NCBI RefSeq assembly: GCF_024181585.1
Contig: NZ_CP054258.1
Coordinates: 434,001-498,000, forward strand
Length of the DNA: 64,000 nucleotides
Source: Treponema socranskii subsp. buccale
Lineage (GTDB): Bacteria; Spirochaetota; Spirochaetia; Treponematales; Treponemataceae
Direction of reading: 5' to 3'
Positions 40,917-49,100 of this stretch are shown here, piece by piece. Position numbers and translations under genes: made by a program. Every line of letters starts with the position of its first letter. The first letter of the stretch is position 1. The notes below the pieces were generated by a model that saw only the letters and a list, made by a program, of their open reading frames with translations, did no database searches and had not been told where the DNA came from.

Positions 40917-41882
40917 ATGGCCGAATCGGTAAAAAAATCCATTTTGCTCATTCCCGCGTATATCGGGATTACGGCGTGCTGTATCGTCGTCGGCGAACTC
41001 GCATATATGATGTATTGCAATACGGTGCATCTCGTCGCCGGCCGTCCGCTTGAATTGTTCAACGCATATGTGTTTGTCCGCGGTTTTTTTATCGTCGTGC
41101 CCGCTTTTATCGTTTTGTCGCCGCTTTTTTTCAGTCTGTATCGTATTCGCCACTCCGGCGGCGGATTTTTACCCGTTATCGTTTACATCCTTTTATGTGC
41201 GGTGATGTGGGTTGTGCTTTTTCCGCGCTTTATCGAATTCAAATGGAAAACCGAGCAATCCTTACCTCCCGCTCCGAAAAGCGCGCTCACGGCGGGATAT
41301 TTCCGCCCGTATGCCGGGAAAGCCGCTTATCTGTTACGCGATGCTTCCGCACCCGAAACCCCGGCCGTCGTGCTCAAAAGTGCGGGCGATGAAAACGCGG
41401 TGAGTCTCGCGCAGGTCGATACAAACATTATGGAAGCGGAAAGTTCGCCTTTTGCCGACATCCTCATCCGTGAAACGGTTCCCTCTTTTCCCGTGTGGAT
41501 TAAAAGCGGCATCGATACGATCGAAATGCATGCCGAGCAGGCGTGGAAAAGCGGGCATTTTGCATGGCTCGGTTTTTTGTCGTTTGCGCTTGCGCTCTGC
41601 GCGACATACGCCGTTTCGTTTTGCAGCGATTGGCGCCTTGTCGGAACTCTGTACCTTCTCATAATGGACGCAGGCGTGCTGTCGTTCAATCTTTTGTATT
41701 ATTCGGAATATTTTAAGCGATTGCGTGAAGCGGGCGCGCCGCTCGCAAATGCGTTTCCGTTTTTTGCCCTCTCGGGCGATCCGCTCCTTATCTGCATCAA
41801 CGCAGGTATTGCCGTTCTGTGCGTTGCGGTCGGATGTCTCGCCGCAGTCGTCCGCGCAAAGCGGATTAAGAGGACGAGATAA
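40917..41882 (+). CDS. Polytopic membrane protein of unknown function
   Basis: Not recognised. The 321-residue protein has three N-terminal helices (about residues 9-30, 50-75, 83-105), a hydrophilic extracytoplasmic loop of about 110 residues, and three more helices (about 220-245, 250-275, 290-315), ending in a basic tail. ATG 40917 is chosen because the upstream GTG frame (40857) starts inside repeat DNA; GGAAG lies just before it. It is 6 nt upstream of the next membrane protein and probably works with it. Confidence 0.75.
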   Translation: MAESVKKSILLIPAYIGITACCIVVGELAYMMYCNTVHLVAGRPLELFNAYVFVRGFFIVVPAFIVLSPLFFSLYRIRHSGGGFLPVIVYILLCAVMWVVLFPRFIEFKWKTEQSLPPAPKSALTAGYFRPYAGKAAYLLRDASAPETPAVVLKSAGDENAVSLAQVDTNIMEAESSPFADILIRETVPSFPVWIKSGIDTIEMHAEQAWKSGHFAWLGFLSFALALCATYAVSFCSDWRLVGTLYLLIMDAGVLSFNLLYYSEYFKRLREAGAPLANAFPFFALSGDPLLICINAGIAVLCVAVGCLAAVVRAKRIKRTR

Positions 41883-41888
41883 GCGCTT

Positions 41889-43691
41889 ATGAAACGCGTC
41901 CTTCAGATTTTAATAAGCTACCTTCTCTTCGCTTTTTGCGCGTGCATGGCGTTTCGTTTGTTTGCAGGTACTTTGCCGCCGCTTATTGCGAAAACCGAAA
42001 CACTCTATCGGATTTACAGCGGACTTGAACTGTTTTGCCGCATCCTTCCCGCTCTGTCCGTGACGGGCTTCGTCATCGGCTATGCCCTTTCGTTCGGACG
42101 AAATCCCGACGGCAGCGCTCGGCGATTTTCCCAAGCGATGTTCCGCCGCTACCGCAGCGTCGTCGTCACATCCCTCGTTCTGTCTTTCGTTTTGACTGCG
42201 GCGGCGGAAATCGGAACGCCGATTTTATCCGCCAGGCAAAAGCAATTGGAACGGATGCCGCTTCTCGTACAGGAGTACGTCCGTGTCGGACGACAGGTTG
42301 AACGGTCGGGCAGGGGAGCTCTCGCGTACCGCTACGCCCAGCTTGCGCTGAAAATCGATCCTTCTTCTCCCGACGCGCTCTCCCTTTTCCGCGATACCGA
42401 AATCGCTTCGCGCGAAGCGCACAATGCCGTACGCAAAACGGTTTCGAAGGCGGCGAGCGAACCCGTGAGTGAAGAAGGCTATACGGTGCGGGAACTCCGC
42501 GCGCGTGCCGAAAAAGCGTACGCCGAAAAAAAATACTTCGACGCGCACTACTGGGCGCAAAGCGCCGTGTCGATTACGACGAGGCGCGATACGAATTACG
42601 CGGAAGTGCAGCGCATAGCCGCGGATGCGTGGAACGCGCTTTCCGCCGCGGATTTACCCGCCGTAACCGACGCACAAAAAAATTATGCGCGAAAACTTTC
42701 CGGCTATACCGCGCTCATCGAAGGCGACAATCTCAAAGCGTATTATATTTTCCGCACGCTTTCGCTTGCATCGCGCGAAAACGCGAACGATCCCGATATC
42801 GTGCGCTATCTTGCGATCGCACATGCGCGGCTCGACGCCGAGTATTTTTTTATCGACGAGATAATCGATGCGAAGGAATTCGAAACCGCAAGCGATGTGT
42901 ATTTTTCGCTTAAAAAAGACGACGGTGCGACATCGATCGTCTATATCAAAGGCATCACTCCGGTAAAAGGATCCGGAGGCATCGTGCAATACCTCCGCGC
43001 TCTTTCGATTTTTTCGATCGATGCAAACGGAGCATACACCGACAGCGTCTACGTGCCCTATGCGAAAATGCGCCAAGTTTCTGCCGCAGATTTCGACGCG
43101 GATACAAAGCGCTCTCTCGGCGTACCCGACGGCGCGCACTTCGTTCCGTACGTTCTGCTCCGCTCGATCGACAGAGATACCGAAGGAGTTACGGAGGGAC
43201 CGCTCTACCGCTATGCCGCTTCCGATAAAAAAGGCGGGAGCGATCGGATCGTGCTGCCGCTGTCATACGAAGACCTTTTGCTGCTCACCGAAGTTTCCCG
43301 CGGCGCCGAATACATGAATATGATTTCGCTTTTCCGCTTTGTCGGAAAAGGTGCGCGTTTCGGTTATGCCGACGAAGTGTTCGCCCAAGTGCTTTTGAAC
43401 CGCATCCTGTATCCGCTGTTTATGCTGATCCTCTTTATCTGGTTTGCGACATTCGCGTGGAATTACCGGATCGGTGAAACGAGTTTGTTTAAAATGTCGT
43501 GGATTTTCGCCTTTCCGTTTTTTTCCGTACTCGCGCACATTTTATACCGCGCGCTCATGTGGCTCTTTAAAATTATTAATTACGTATTCATCGGTATTGC
43601 AGGTACGTACTGTCTCCCGCTCGGAGCACTTGTGTATGCCGTCATATTGCTCATCGTGTCGCTCGTGTTTTTGGCGCGCAGCGAAGGATAG
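41889..43691 (+). CDS. Membrane protein with central TPR-like helical region
   Basis: Not assigned to a family. The 600-residue protein has three N-terminal transmembrane helices (about 4-25, 50-70, 93-115), a soluble middle region with helix-turn-helix pairs resembling tetratricopeptide repeats (GALAYRYAQLALKIDPSSPDALSLF; RAEKAYAEKKYFDAHYWAQSAV; YTALIEGDNLKAYYIFRTL) and four C-terminal helices (about 490-595). The layout suggests an envelope assembly or transport partner of the 321-residue protein encoded just before it. The two genes are 6 nt apart. Confidence 0.78.
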   Translation: MKRVLQILISYLLFAFCACMAFRLFAGTLPPLIAKTETLYRIYSGLELFCRILPALSVTGFVIGYALSFGRNPDGSARRFSQAMFRRYRSVVVTSLVLSFVLTAAAEIGTPILSARQKQLERMPLLVQEYVRVGRQVERSGRGALAYRYAQLALKIDPSSPDALSLFRDTEIASREAHNAVRKTVSKAASEPVSEEGYTVRELRARAEKAYAEKKYFDAHYWAQSAVSITTRRDTNYAEVQRIAADAWNALSAADLPAVTDAQKNYARKLSGYTALIEGDNLKAYYIFRTLSLASRENANDPDIVRYLAIAHARLDAEYFFIDEIIDAKEFETASDVYFSLKKDDGATSIVYIKGITPVKGSGGIVQYLRALSIFSIDANGAYTDSVYVPYAKMRQVSAADFDADTKRSLGVPDGAHFVPYVLLRSIDRDTEGVTEGPLYRYAASDKKGGSDRIVLPLSYEDLLLLTEVSRGAEYMNMISLFRFVGKGARFGYADEVFAQVLLNRILYPLFMLILFIWFATFAWNYRIGETSLFKMSWIFAFPFFSVLAHILYRALMWLFKIINYVFIGIAGTYCLPLGALVYAVILLIVSLVFLARSEG

Positions 43692-43748
43692 CGCGCGGCG
43701 AAAATCGTTGCGGGAGTGGTGCCCGCACTGGAGCGACAGGAGAAAAAA

Positions 43749-44471
43749 ATGAAGAAAAGATTTTATTTTGTAATTGTAGTGTTTTTATTTTTTTCAAAAA
43801 TATTTGCATATGAAATTGAAGATTTTTCAAATTGTGAATGGCTCGATAATATATCTGTAGAATATATTATTAATTATCAGAAGCCTATTTTAGATAAATA
43901 TGATATTGTTAGTTTTAGTTTTCCTAAAAAAAATAATTCGGTTAATTATAAAGATTGGGGATATTACAGAATATCGGGAATAGGTGGCGTTGGAGCTATT
44001 TATTCCGTATCAAAAAAAGAAGATAATATGTTTGTTTTCGAATATGGCTATTATCCTTCTTCCTCCGATTCAAATGAAAAACCTGTAAAACTGAGTGAAC
44101 CGAATATATGTACGGTTTATATTCAAAATGAAAATACCCTGATTTTAGTAAATCCTCCACTTGGTATATACAGAAAGACTTTGTATAGAAAGAATTATGC
44201 AAAAAATTCAAATATTAAAATGGAAGATGGAGTAGTAAACAATTTAAATGTCAAAATAAGACTTGAACCAAATACAAAAGGAATCATTCTGGGAAAACTT
44301 CAAACCGGAGATAATGTAAAAATATTGAAACAATCAGAGCATTATGAAGCTGATGGTAAACATAATTACTGGTATCAAATACAACTGGAAGGATATCCTA
44401 TATGCTGGATATTCGGAGAGTATGTATCAAAACGAGATGATTATTTTAAGGATTTTGGAGTAATAAAATAA
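43749..44471 (+). CDS. Exported protein with C-terminal SH3 domain
   Basis: A 240-residue AT-rich gene product with a signal peptide (MKKRFYFVIVVFLFFSKIFA) and a bacterial SH3 domain near the end, recognised from NVKIRLEPNTKGIILGKLQTGDNVKIL, YWYQIQL and ICWIFGEYVSKRDDYF. The first ~140 mature residues are unassigned. Start ATG 43749 follows CAGGAG. The upstream bases (GTGCCCGCACTGGAGCGACAGGAG region) resemble the leader repeats at 17621 and 18655, and the gene has the same low GC, so it may belong to the same acquired group. Confidence 0.75.
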   Translation: MKKRFYFVIVVFLFFSKIFAYEIEDFSNCEWLDNISVEYIINYQKPILDKYDIVSFSFPKKNNSVNYKDWGYYRISGIGGVGAIYSVSKKEDNMFVFEYGYYPSSSDSNEKPVKLSEPNICTVYIQNENTLILVNPPLGIYRKTLYRKNYAKNSNIKMEDGVVNNLNVKIRLEPNTKGIILGKLQTGDNVKILKQSEHYEADGKHNYWYQIQLEGYPICWIFGEYVSKRDDYFKDFGVIK

Positions 44472-44649
44472 AATCACATCACAAACATTATTCCGGAACG
44501 GATATTTTTGCATACGCATTATTAATTCTGAAGCGGGTGATAAACGAAAACTTTCGGGAACCGTAATCAAAAATACCGAAACGGGGGTAGGCCTGCATAT
44601 TTCGGCGAAGAATTACGAAGAAATTTCAGACTGTCTTGTAAATCGTTAA
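44467..44649 (+). pseudogene. Open frame without a start, probable gene remnant
   Basis: The 44472-44796 gap has no intact gene. A 60-codon frame without ATG, ending in a plausible coding-like tail (GLHISAKNYEEISDCLVNR), is open from just after the previous stop. It may be the end of a decayed gene; no family is recognised. Confidence 0.25.
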
Positions 44650-44796
44650 AAGTGAGAATTCGATAATCATGTATTTTAACAACGCCTTGGGGAGAGTTTT
44701 ATTTATTCTGTAAAGAATAAGCCGTCCGCATATTCGCATAAAAAATCGCCGACTCTTTCGCACGAAGGGACTTCCGCTGCCGCAAGCCCCGCGCTT

Positions 44797-46080
44797 TTAC
44801 TCGACGTCGACCGTCGTGATGTGCGCTCCGACCGACTGAAGCCGTTCGACCAAGTGTTCGTAGCCGCGTTCGATCTGATACACGTTTGAAATTCTGCTTT
44901 GTCCGTGCGCCGTCATCGCCGCGATCACCATCGCCATGCCTGCGCGCACGTCGGGTGAAACGAGGTGGTCGCCGTGGAGGATGCGCGGACCGGACACGAC
45001 GGCGCGGTGCGGATCGCAGAGCGTGATGCAGGCACCCATGTTTATCAGTTTATCGACGAAAAACATACGCGATTCGAACATTTTTTCAAAGATGAGCACG
45101 GTGCCTTCGACTTGCGTTGCGACGACCGTCATAATGCTCGTCAAATCGGGCGGAAAACCCGGCCACGGAGCATCGTCGATTTTCGGCGTCGAGTTTCCGA
45201 TATCGCCGTTTACTTTAAGTTCCTGCCGTTCGGGGACGGTGAGCGTAGTGCCGTCGATATTCCACGCGATGCCGAGTTTGCTGAAACCGAGCCTGAGCGG
45301 CCGCATATCCTGAGGATTGACGCCTTCGATCGTGAGCGAACCGCGAGTGGCCGCCGCGAGTCCGATAAACGAACCGATTTCCATATAGTCCGGGCCTATC
45401 GTGCATTCGCAGCCGTGCAGGGAGTCGACTCCTTCTATGCGCAAAATATTGCTTCCGATGCCGCTGATTTTCGCGCCCATATTCACGAGCATGGTACACA
45501 AGGTTTGCACGTGTGGTTCGCTTGCGGCATTCGAAATGATCGTTTCTCCCTTTGCGAGCACCGCCGCCATGACGGCGTTTTCCGTCGCTGTTACCGACAT
45601 TTCGTCGAGAAAGATGTCGGCGCCTTTGAGCGCGTCCGCGTAAAACACGAATTTACCGTTTATGTCTACGCGTGCGCCGAGTTCGGTGAGCGCGAGAAAG
45701 TGCGTGTCGAGTCTTCTCCTGCCGATAACGTCTCCGCCCGGCGGCAGCATTTCCGCTCTTCCCGTTCGGGCGAGGAGGGGACCCGCAAACAAAATCGATG
45801 CGCGTATCTTTTTTGAAAGATCCGGCGGAATCATCGTGTTTGCAAATCGCTTGGCGGTGATTTTCCAGCTGTGATTTTTTACGCACTCGACGTCGGCGCC
45901 GAAGGATCGGGCAATGTCGAGCATAACGCGCGTGTCTTCTATGTCCGGAATATTGTGCAGCGTAACGCTTTCTTCCGTGAGCAAAGCCGCTGCAATGCAC
46001 GGCAGCGCCGCGTTTTTATTGCCGCCCGCAGTGATGCTTCCCCTGATAGGATATCCGCCGTCGATTATGTATTCGTGCAT
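44797..46080 (-). CDS. murA: UDP-N-acetylglucosamine 1-carboxyvinyltransferase, Asp-type
   Basis: First committed enzyme of peptidoglycan synthesis, transferring enolpyruvate from PEP to UDP-GlcNAc in the cytosol. The 427-residue protein shows GGNKNAALPCIAAALLTEE at the start, IRASILFAGPLLAR, and the C-terminal EGTVLIFEKMFESRMFFVDKL. At the active-site loop, MLPPGGDVIGRRRLD, the usual fosfomycin-target Cys is Asp117. Enzymes with Asp here (known in Mycobacterium, Chlamydia and Borrelia) are fosfomycin-resistant. A GGGAGG site lies 5-6 nt before the ATG. The gene lies 49 nt after pepT on the same strand. Confidence 0.97.
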   Translation of the reverse strand: MHEYIIDGGYPIRGSITAGGNKNAALPCIAAALLTEESVTLHNIPDIEDTRVMLDIARSFGADVECVKNHSWKITAKRFANTMIPPDLSKKIRASILFAGPLLARTGRAEMLPPGGDVIGRRRLDTHFLALTELGARVDINGKFVFYADALKGADIFLDEMSVTATENAVMAAVLAKGETIISNAASEPHVQTLCTMLVNMGAKISGIGSNILRIEGVDSLHGCECTIGPDYMEIGSFIGLAAATRGSLTIEGVNPQDMRPLRLGFSKLGIAWNIDGTTLTVPERQELKVNGDIGNSTPKIDDAPWPGFPPDLTSIMTVVATQVEGTVLIFEKMFESRMFFVDKLINMGACITLCDPHRAVVSGPRILHGDHLVSPDVRAGMAMVIAAMTAHGQSRISNVYQIERGYEHLVERLQSVGAHITTVDVE

Positions 46081-46129
46081 TGCAGCCTCCCGTTTTCATA
46101 GTGCGTTTAACACGCAGGTATATCGGGGG

Positions 46130-47401
46130 TTAATTTGCCGTACCGATAATGCCTGCGAGGTTTATTAAAATATCGGCAGCTTTACACATTTGGTTAAGCG
46201 AAGCCCACTCCATACGCGAATGATAATTGTGTCCGCCGGTAAAGATGTTCGGCGTAGGGATGCCCATTTCGGTGAGCCGCGAACCGTCGGTACCGCCTCT
46301 GATCGGCGTAAAGACGGGTTCCACGCCCGCCGCTCGGTATGCCGCTTTCAAATCGCGCACGACTTCGGGATGTTCGTCGAGCTTTTGCTTCATATTGAAA
46401 TACTGCGTTTTATGCGTCACTTTTGCATTGCCGCCGAAAGAAAGTGCGGCAGCTTCGGCGAGCGCTTCGACGGTTTTTTGCCGCATTTTCATATTTTCGC
46501 CGTCAAAGTCGCGCAGCAAAAGATACACCGTCGATTTTTCGATCGTTCCCGTAAATTCGATGGGCGCGTAAAAGCCTGCCGTACCGTCCGACGTTTCGGG
46601 ACGCTCGGTAATGGGGAGCGAGGACACAAAATGCGATGCCATAGCGATCGCGTTTATCATGCCCGCTTTCCGTGCCGTCCCCGTGTGCGTCGCTTTGCCC
46701 GTAAAGACGACCGTCGTCCCGACCGCATTGAAGCATCCCGTTTCAAGCTCGCCGATATGTCCGCCGTCGACAGTGTATGCGCGTTTCGATTGAATCGATT
46801 CGAGCGGCACTTTATCCATGCCGTGCCCTGTCTCTTCGTCGGGCGAAAAGATCACTTCGATTTTTCCGTGCCTGATCTCTTCGTGCGCTTTAAGGTACGA
46901 AATCGCCGTCATGATCGCCGCGATGCCCGCCTTATCGTCCGCACCGAGGAGCGTATGCCCGTCCGTCGTGATAATCGTATCGCGCTCGCGTGCCGCCTCT
47001 GCGAGCGCTTCGTCCGAAGCCGCATCGAGAGGATTCGTTTCCGCAAGTTCGATGAGAGCGCCGTCGTAGTTTTCATGTACGACGGGATTGACGTTTTTTC
47101 CGCTCACTTCGTCGACCGTGTCCATGTGTGCAAGGAGACAAAAAGGCGGCACGTTTTCAAAACCCTCGGAAGCGGGGAGAACGCCGTACGCATAGCAAAA
47201 CTCGGTGACGTGCACGTTTTCCAAACTCGCAGCCTTCATCTCTTCGGCAATCATATTTGCAAAATCCCTTTGCTGCGGAGTTGAGGGCATGATCCCTTCG
47301 TCGGCTTTATTCGAATCGCTTTCGGAATACGTTTTTACATAGCGCAAAAAACGTTCGAGCAATTCTTTTTCTTCCAGTGAATTTTTTTTGATGTAGTTCA
47401 T
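46130..47401 (-). CDS. pepT: Peptidase T (tripeptide aminopeptidase)
   Basis: A 423-residue M20B zinc aminopeptidase that removes N-terminal residues from tripeptides in the cytosol. The metal-binding and catalytic residues are visible: LLAHMDTVDEVSG (His/Asp), LLGADDKAGIAAIMTA, VIFSPDEETGHGMDKVPL (Glu-Glu) and the final PTPNIFTGGHNYHSRMEWA. The start MNYIKKNSLEEKELLERFLRYVKTYSESD is family-typical. It has a promoter 6 nt upstream of the ATG and no ribosome binding site, so it is another leaderless candidate. murA follows on the same strand. Confidence 0.97.
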   Translation of the reverse strand: MNYIKKNSLEEKELLERFLRYVKTYSESDSNKADEGIMPSTPQQRDFANMIAEEMKAASLENVHVTEFCYAYGVLPASEGFENVPPFCLLAHMDTVDEVSGKNVNPVVHENYDGALIELAETNPLDAASDEALAEAARERDTIITTDGHTLLGADDKAGIAAIMTAISYLKAHEEIRHGKIEVIFSPDEETGHGMDKVPLESIQSKRAYTVDGGHIGELETGCFNAVGTTVVFTGKATHTGTARKAGMINAIAMASHFVSSLPITERPETSDGTAGFYAPIEFTGTIEKSTVYLLLRDFDGENMKMRQKTVEALAEAAALSFGGNAKVTHKTQYFNMKQKLDEHPEVVRDLKAAYRAAGVEPVFTPIRGGTDGSRLTEMGIPTPNIFTGGHNYHSRMEWASLNQMCKAADILINLAGIIGTAN

Positions 47402-47407
47402 ATCGTT

Positions 47408-47436
47408 ATAATATGATTTTCACGCGCCTTATGCAA
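47408..47436 (-). promoter_or_regulatory. pepT promoter, leaderless spacing
   Basis: Minus strand TTGCAT (47431-47436), 17-bp spacer, TATTAT (47408-47413), then 6 nt to the ATG. Confidence 0.65.
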
Positions 47437-47559
47437 TCGATGACTTCGATCGCTGCCGAGTTTGCTCCGCAGACTTGCCGTGTATGTCGCTTGGTGAGCT
47501 TTCGCTCGCGACGGGAATATTGCGCGGGGAAGCAATCCGGTGTAGGGGGGGAGTAAAAT

Positions 47560-47649
47560 ATGCATCTACCGAAAAATTATTATTTTCGTTTGCCAAAATA
47601 TAGTCCATTTATATCAAATCTAATTTTAATTGGAGGAACAATATATTAA
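47560..47649 (+). CDS. Possible 29-residue peptide or truncated gene start
   Basis: The frame starts at an ATG with a strong G7AG Shine-Dalgarno 6-7 nt upstream and encodes 29 residues ending in a hydrophobic run (ISNLILIGGTIY). It may be the surviving 5' end of an AT-rich gene, since it lies at the edge of an AT-rich island with insertion-sequence debris. Confidence 0.25.
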   Translation: MHLPKNYYFRLPKYSPFISNLILIGGTIY

Positions 47650-47700
47650 GACAATCTTTCTTATCCGAATTATAACATAAAATACTACCGCAATTCTTAT

Positions 47701-48207
47701 TTATAAAAGTACTATTTTCAATTCATAAATTTTGAATTTTTCTTCAGTTTTTACTATAAAAAAATATTCATTAGTTTTTACATTTTCATATTCAACATTT
47801 ATCTTTATATAATAAATATTACCGATTGGATAATCATATGGCTGTGAATCAAAATCTTTACTCACTTCCATTTTCTTTATAATTTTTCCTGCTTTATTTC
47901 TATAAGCCTGATATAATTGAATTTCATTTATATTATGAATTTTTCCAAGGTAATTATAATTATTGTAATTTTCGATTATTTGATTAGATTCTATGCAAAT
48001 ATTTAATTTGTTTTTATAGAACAAATTCTCTATCTCTCTCCAATCATTATCTTCAAAATTCCTATAGATTACCCCTAGCAATTCTTCGATCTCCTTTGAA
48101 TCCGAATTGGAAATTCTTTTAGAGTTAAAACTTAACGAATTACAAAATATAATATTAAATATTAGAAAAAAGAATGCTATGAATATTTTTTTATTTGGAT
48201 GCGTCAT
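47701..48207 (-). CDS. AT-rich exported protein of unknown function
   Basis: Not recognised. The 168-residue product has a signal-like N-terminus (KKIFIAFFFLIFNIIFCNSL; the Cys might be lipidated) and a small body rich in Asn, Ile, Tyr and Lys. Its GC is far below that of the surrounding core genes. The first codons are GTG (48210) and ATG (48207); the upstream side abuts the insertion-sequence remnant, so the natural promoter may have been lost. Confidence 0.6.
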   Translation of the reverse strand: MTHPNKKIFIAFFFLIFNIIFCNSLSFNSKRISNSDSKEIEELLGVIYRNFEDNDWREIENLFYKNKLNICIESNQIIENYNNYNYLGKIHNINEIQLYQAYRNKAGKIIKKMEVSKDFDSQPYDYPIGNIYYIKINVEYENVKTNEYFFIVKTEEKFKIYELKIVLL

Positions 48208-48212
48208 CACTA

Positions 48213-48383
48213 CTGTCCAAGATAAATTAGATACTATTTAAAGTCTGTAATTCGTGATATAGTTAAGTTAGCACACAAAACAATATCACATAAGGAATTA
48301 CAGACATGAACAAGTATAACCCAAAGCCGGGACAATTGCTATCGTGCGTTGAGAGACCTCGATTTGAAAAAGAGGTAATTTAA
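48213..48383 (+). mobile_element. Remnant of an insertion sequence end
   Basis: A perfect inverted repeat, GTCTGTAATTC (48243-48253) with GAATTACAGAC (48295-48305), encloses a second one, GTGATAT with ATATCAC, directly before an ATG at 48306 whose frame (MNKYNPKPGQLLSC...) stops after 25 codons. This looks like the left end and first codons of a transposase gene, cut off. The insertion has replaced the 3' end of the adjacent membrane-protein gene on the minus strand. The element's family is not identified and no right end is seen. Confidence 0.5.
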
Positions 48384-48654
48384 AAATTACTGCAGTAGAA
48401 ATAAGTCCAAGCAATAACAATGGAATTTTTATATATTTGGAAAACTTACTGAGATTAATAAAAAAATAAATATTCTTTGTATGCCTATGGAGAATATAAA
48501 CAGGAAAGATCATTATTCCAAAAAACAAATTCACCATAAAATATCCTTCAATAATCATTCCTGTATTATTAATCTTAACAAATAAAAAATACTTAATAAA
48601 CAGAAAAACAGAATACAATGGAAAATTGATACAAAAAAGTAAGGTATTTATCAT
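48298..48654 (-). pseudogene. Membrane protein gene truncated by the insertion-sequence remnant
   Basis: The 118-residue product is hydrophobic with about three helices. Its last ~18 residues (SQRTIAIVPALGYTCSCL) are read from the reverse strand of the transposase start, so the original C-terminus has been lost. Its ATG overlaps the stop of the preceding gene (ATGA at 48651-48654), showing they were once an operon. Confidence 0.6.
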
Positions 48655-48944
48655 CGCCGTTTATGTAAATAGACTGTTATACCAATAAGTACAATTAATA
48701 ATTTAAATATTATTAATAACAACAAACCCCATATTCCGACACAAATTGTTGCTTTTAATTTCAAATCATTTATATTACCTATAAATTTTATTCTTAATAA
48801 CCAACCGACAAATATACGCAATAAACGCCTATCAATCAACCCAAAATAAAAATAAATAAAAAAAAACAAGAATAATTGTATTGCCGTTATTTTGTTGGAA
48901 AATCTTACTATATAATTTAAACAATCGTTAATATTGTTTTTCAC
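48651..48944 (-). CDS. Small AT-rich membrane protein
   Basis: Not recognised. A 97-residue protein with two transmembrane helices (about 22-40 and 66-90) and a GTG start; GGAG lies about 10 nt upstream. It overlaps by 4 bases with the truncated membrane gene downstream, indicating translational coupling. The gap 48945-49100 holds no gene. Confidence 0.55.
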   Translation of the reverse strand: MKNNINDCLNYIVRFSNKITAIQLFLFFFIYFYFGLIDRRLLRIFVGWLLRIKFIGNINDLKLKATICVGIWGLLLLIIFKLLIVLIGITVYLHKRR

Positions 48945-49100
48945 CGATCATTTCTCCAACAAGTCGATCTTCTCATAATAAATCGGCTTTTTATAAAAGT
49001 TTCCATATGCTTCAAAAGGAAAGCTCCGCGACATTGCAGTCATCGATTTGATCAATAGAGTACAGCTTCTAAACAGCGGTGCCGCGTTTCCGCTGCAGCG

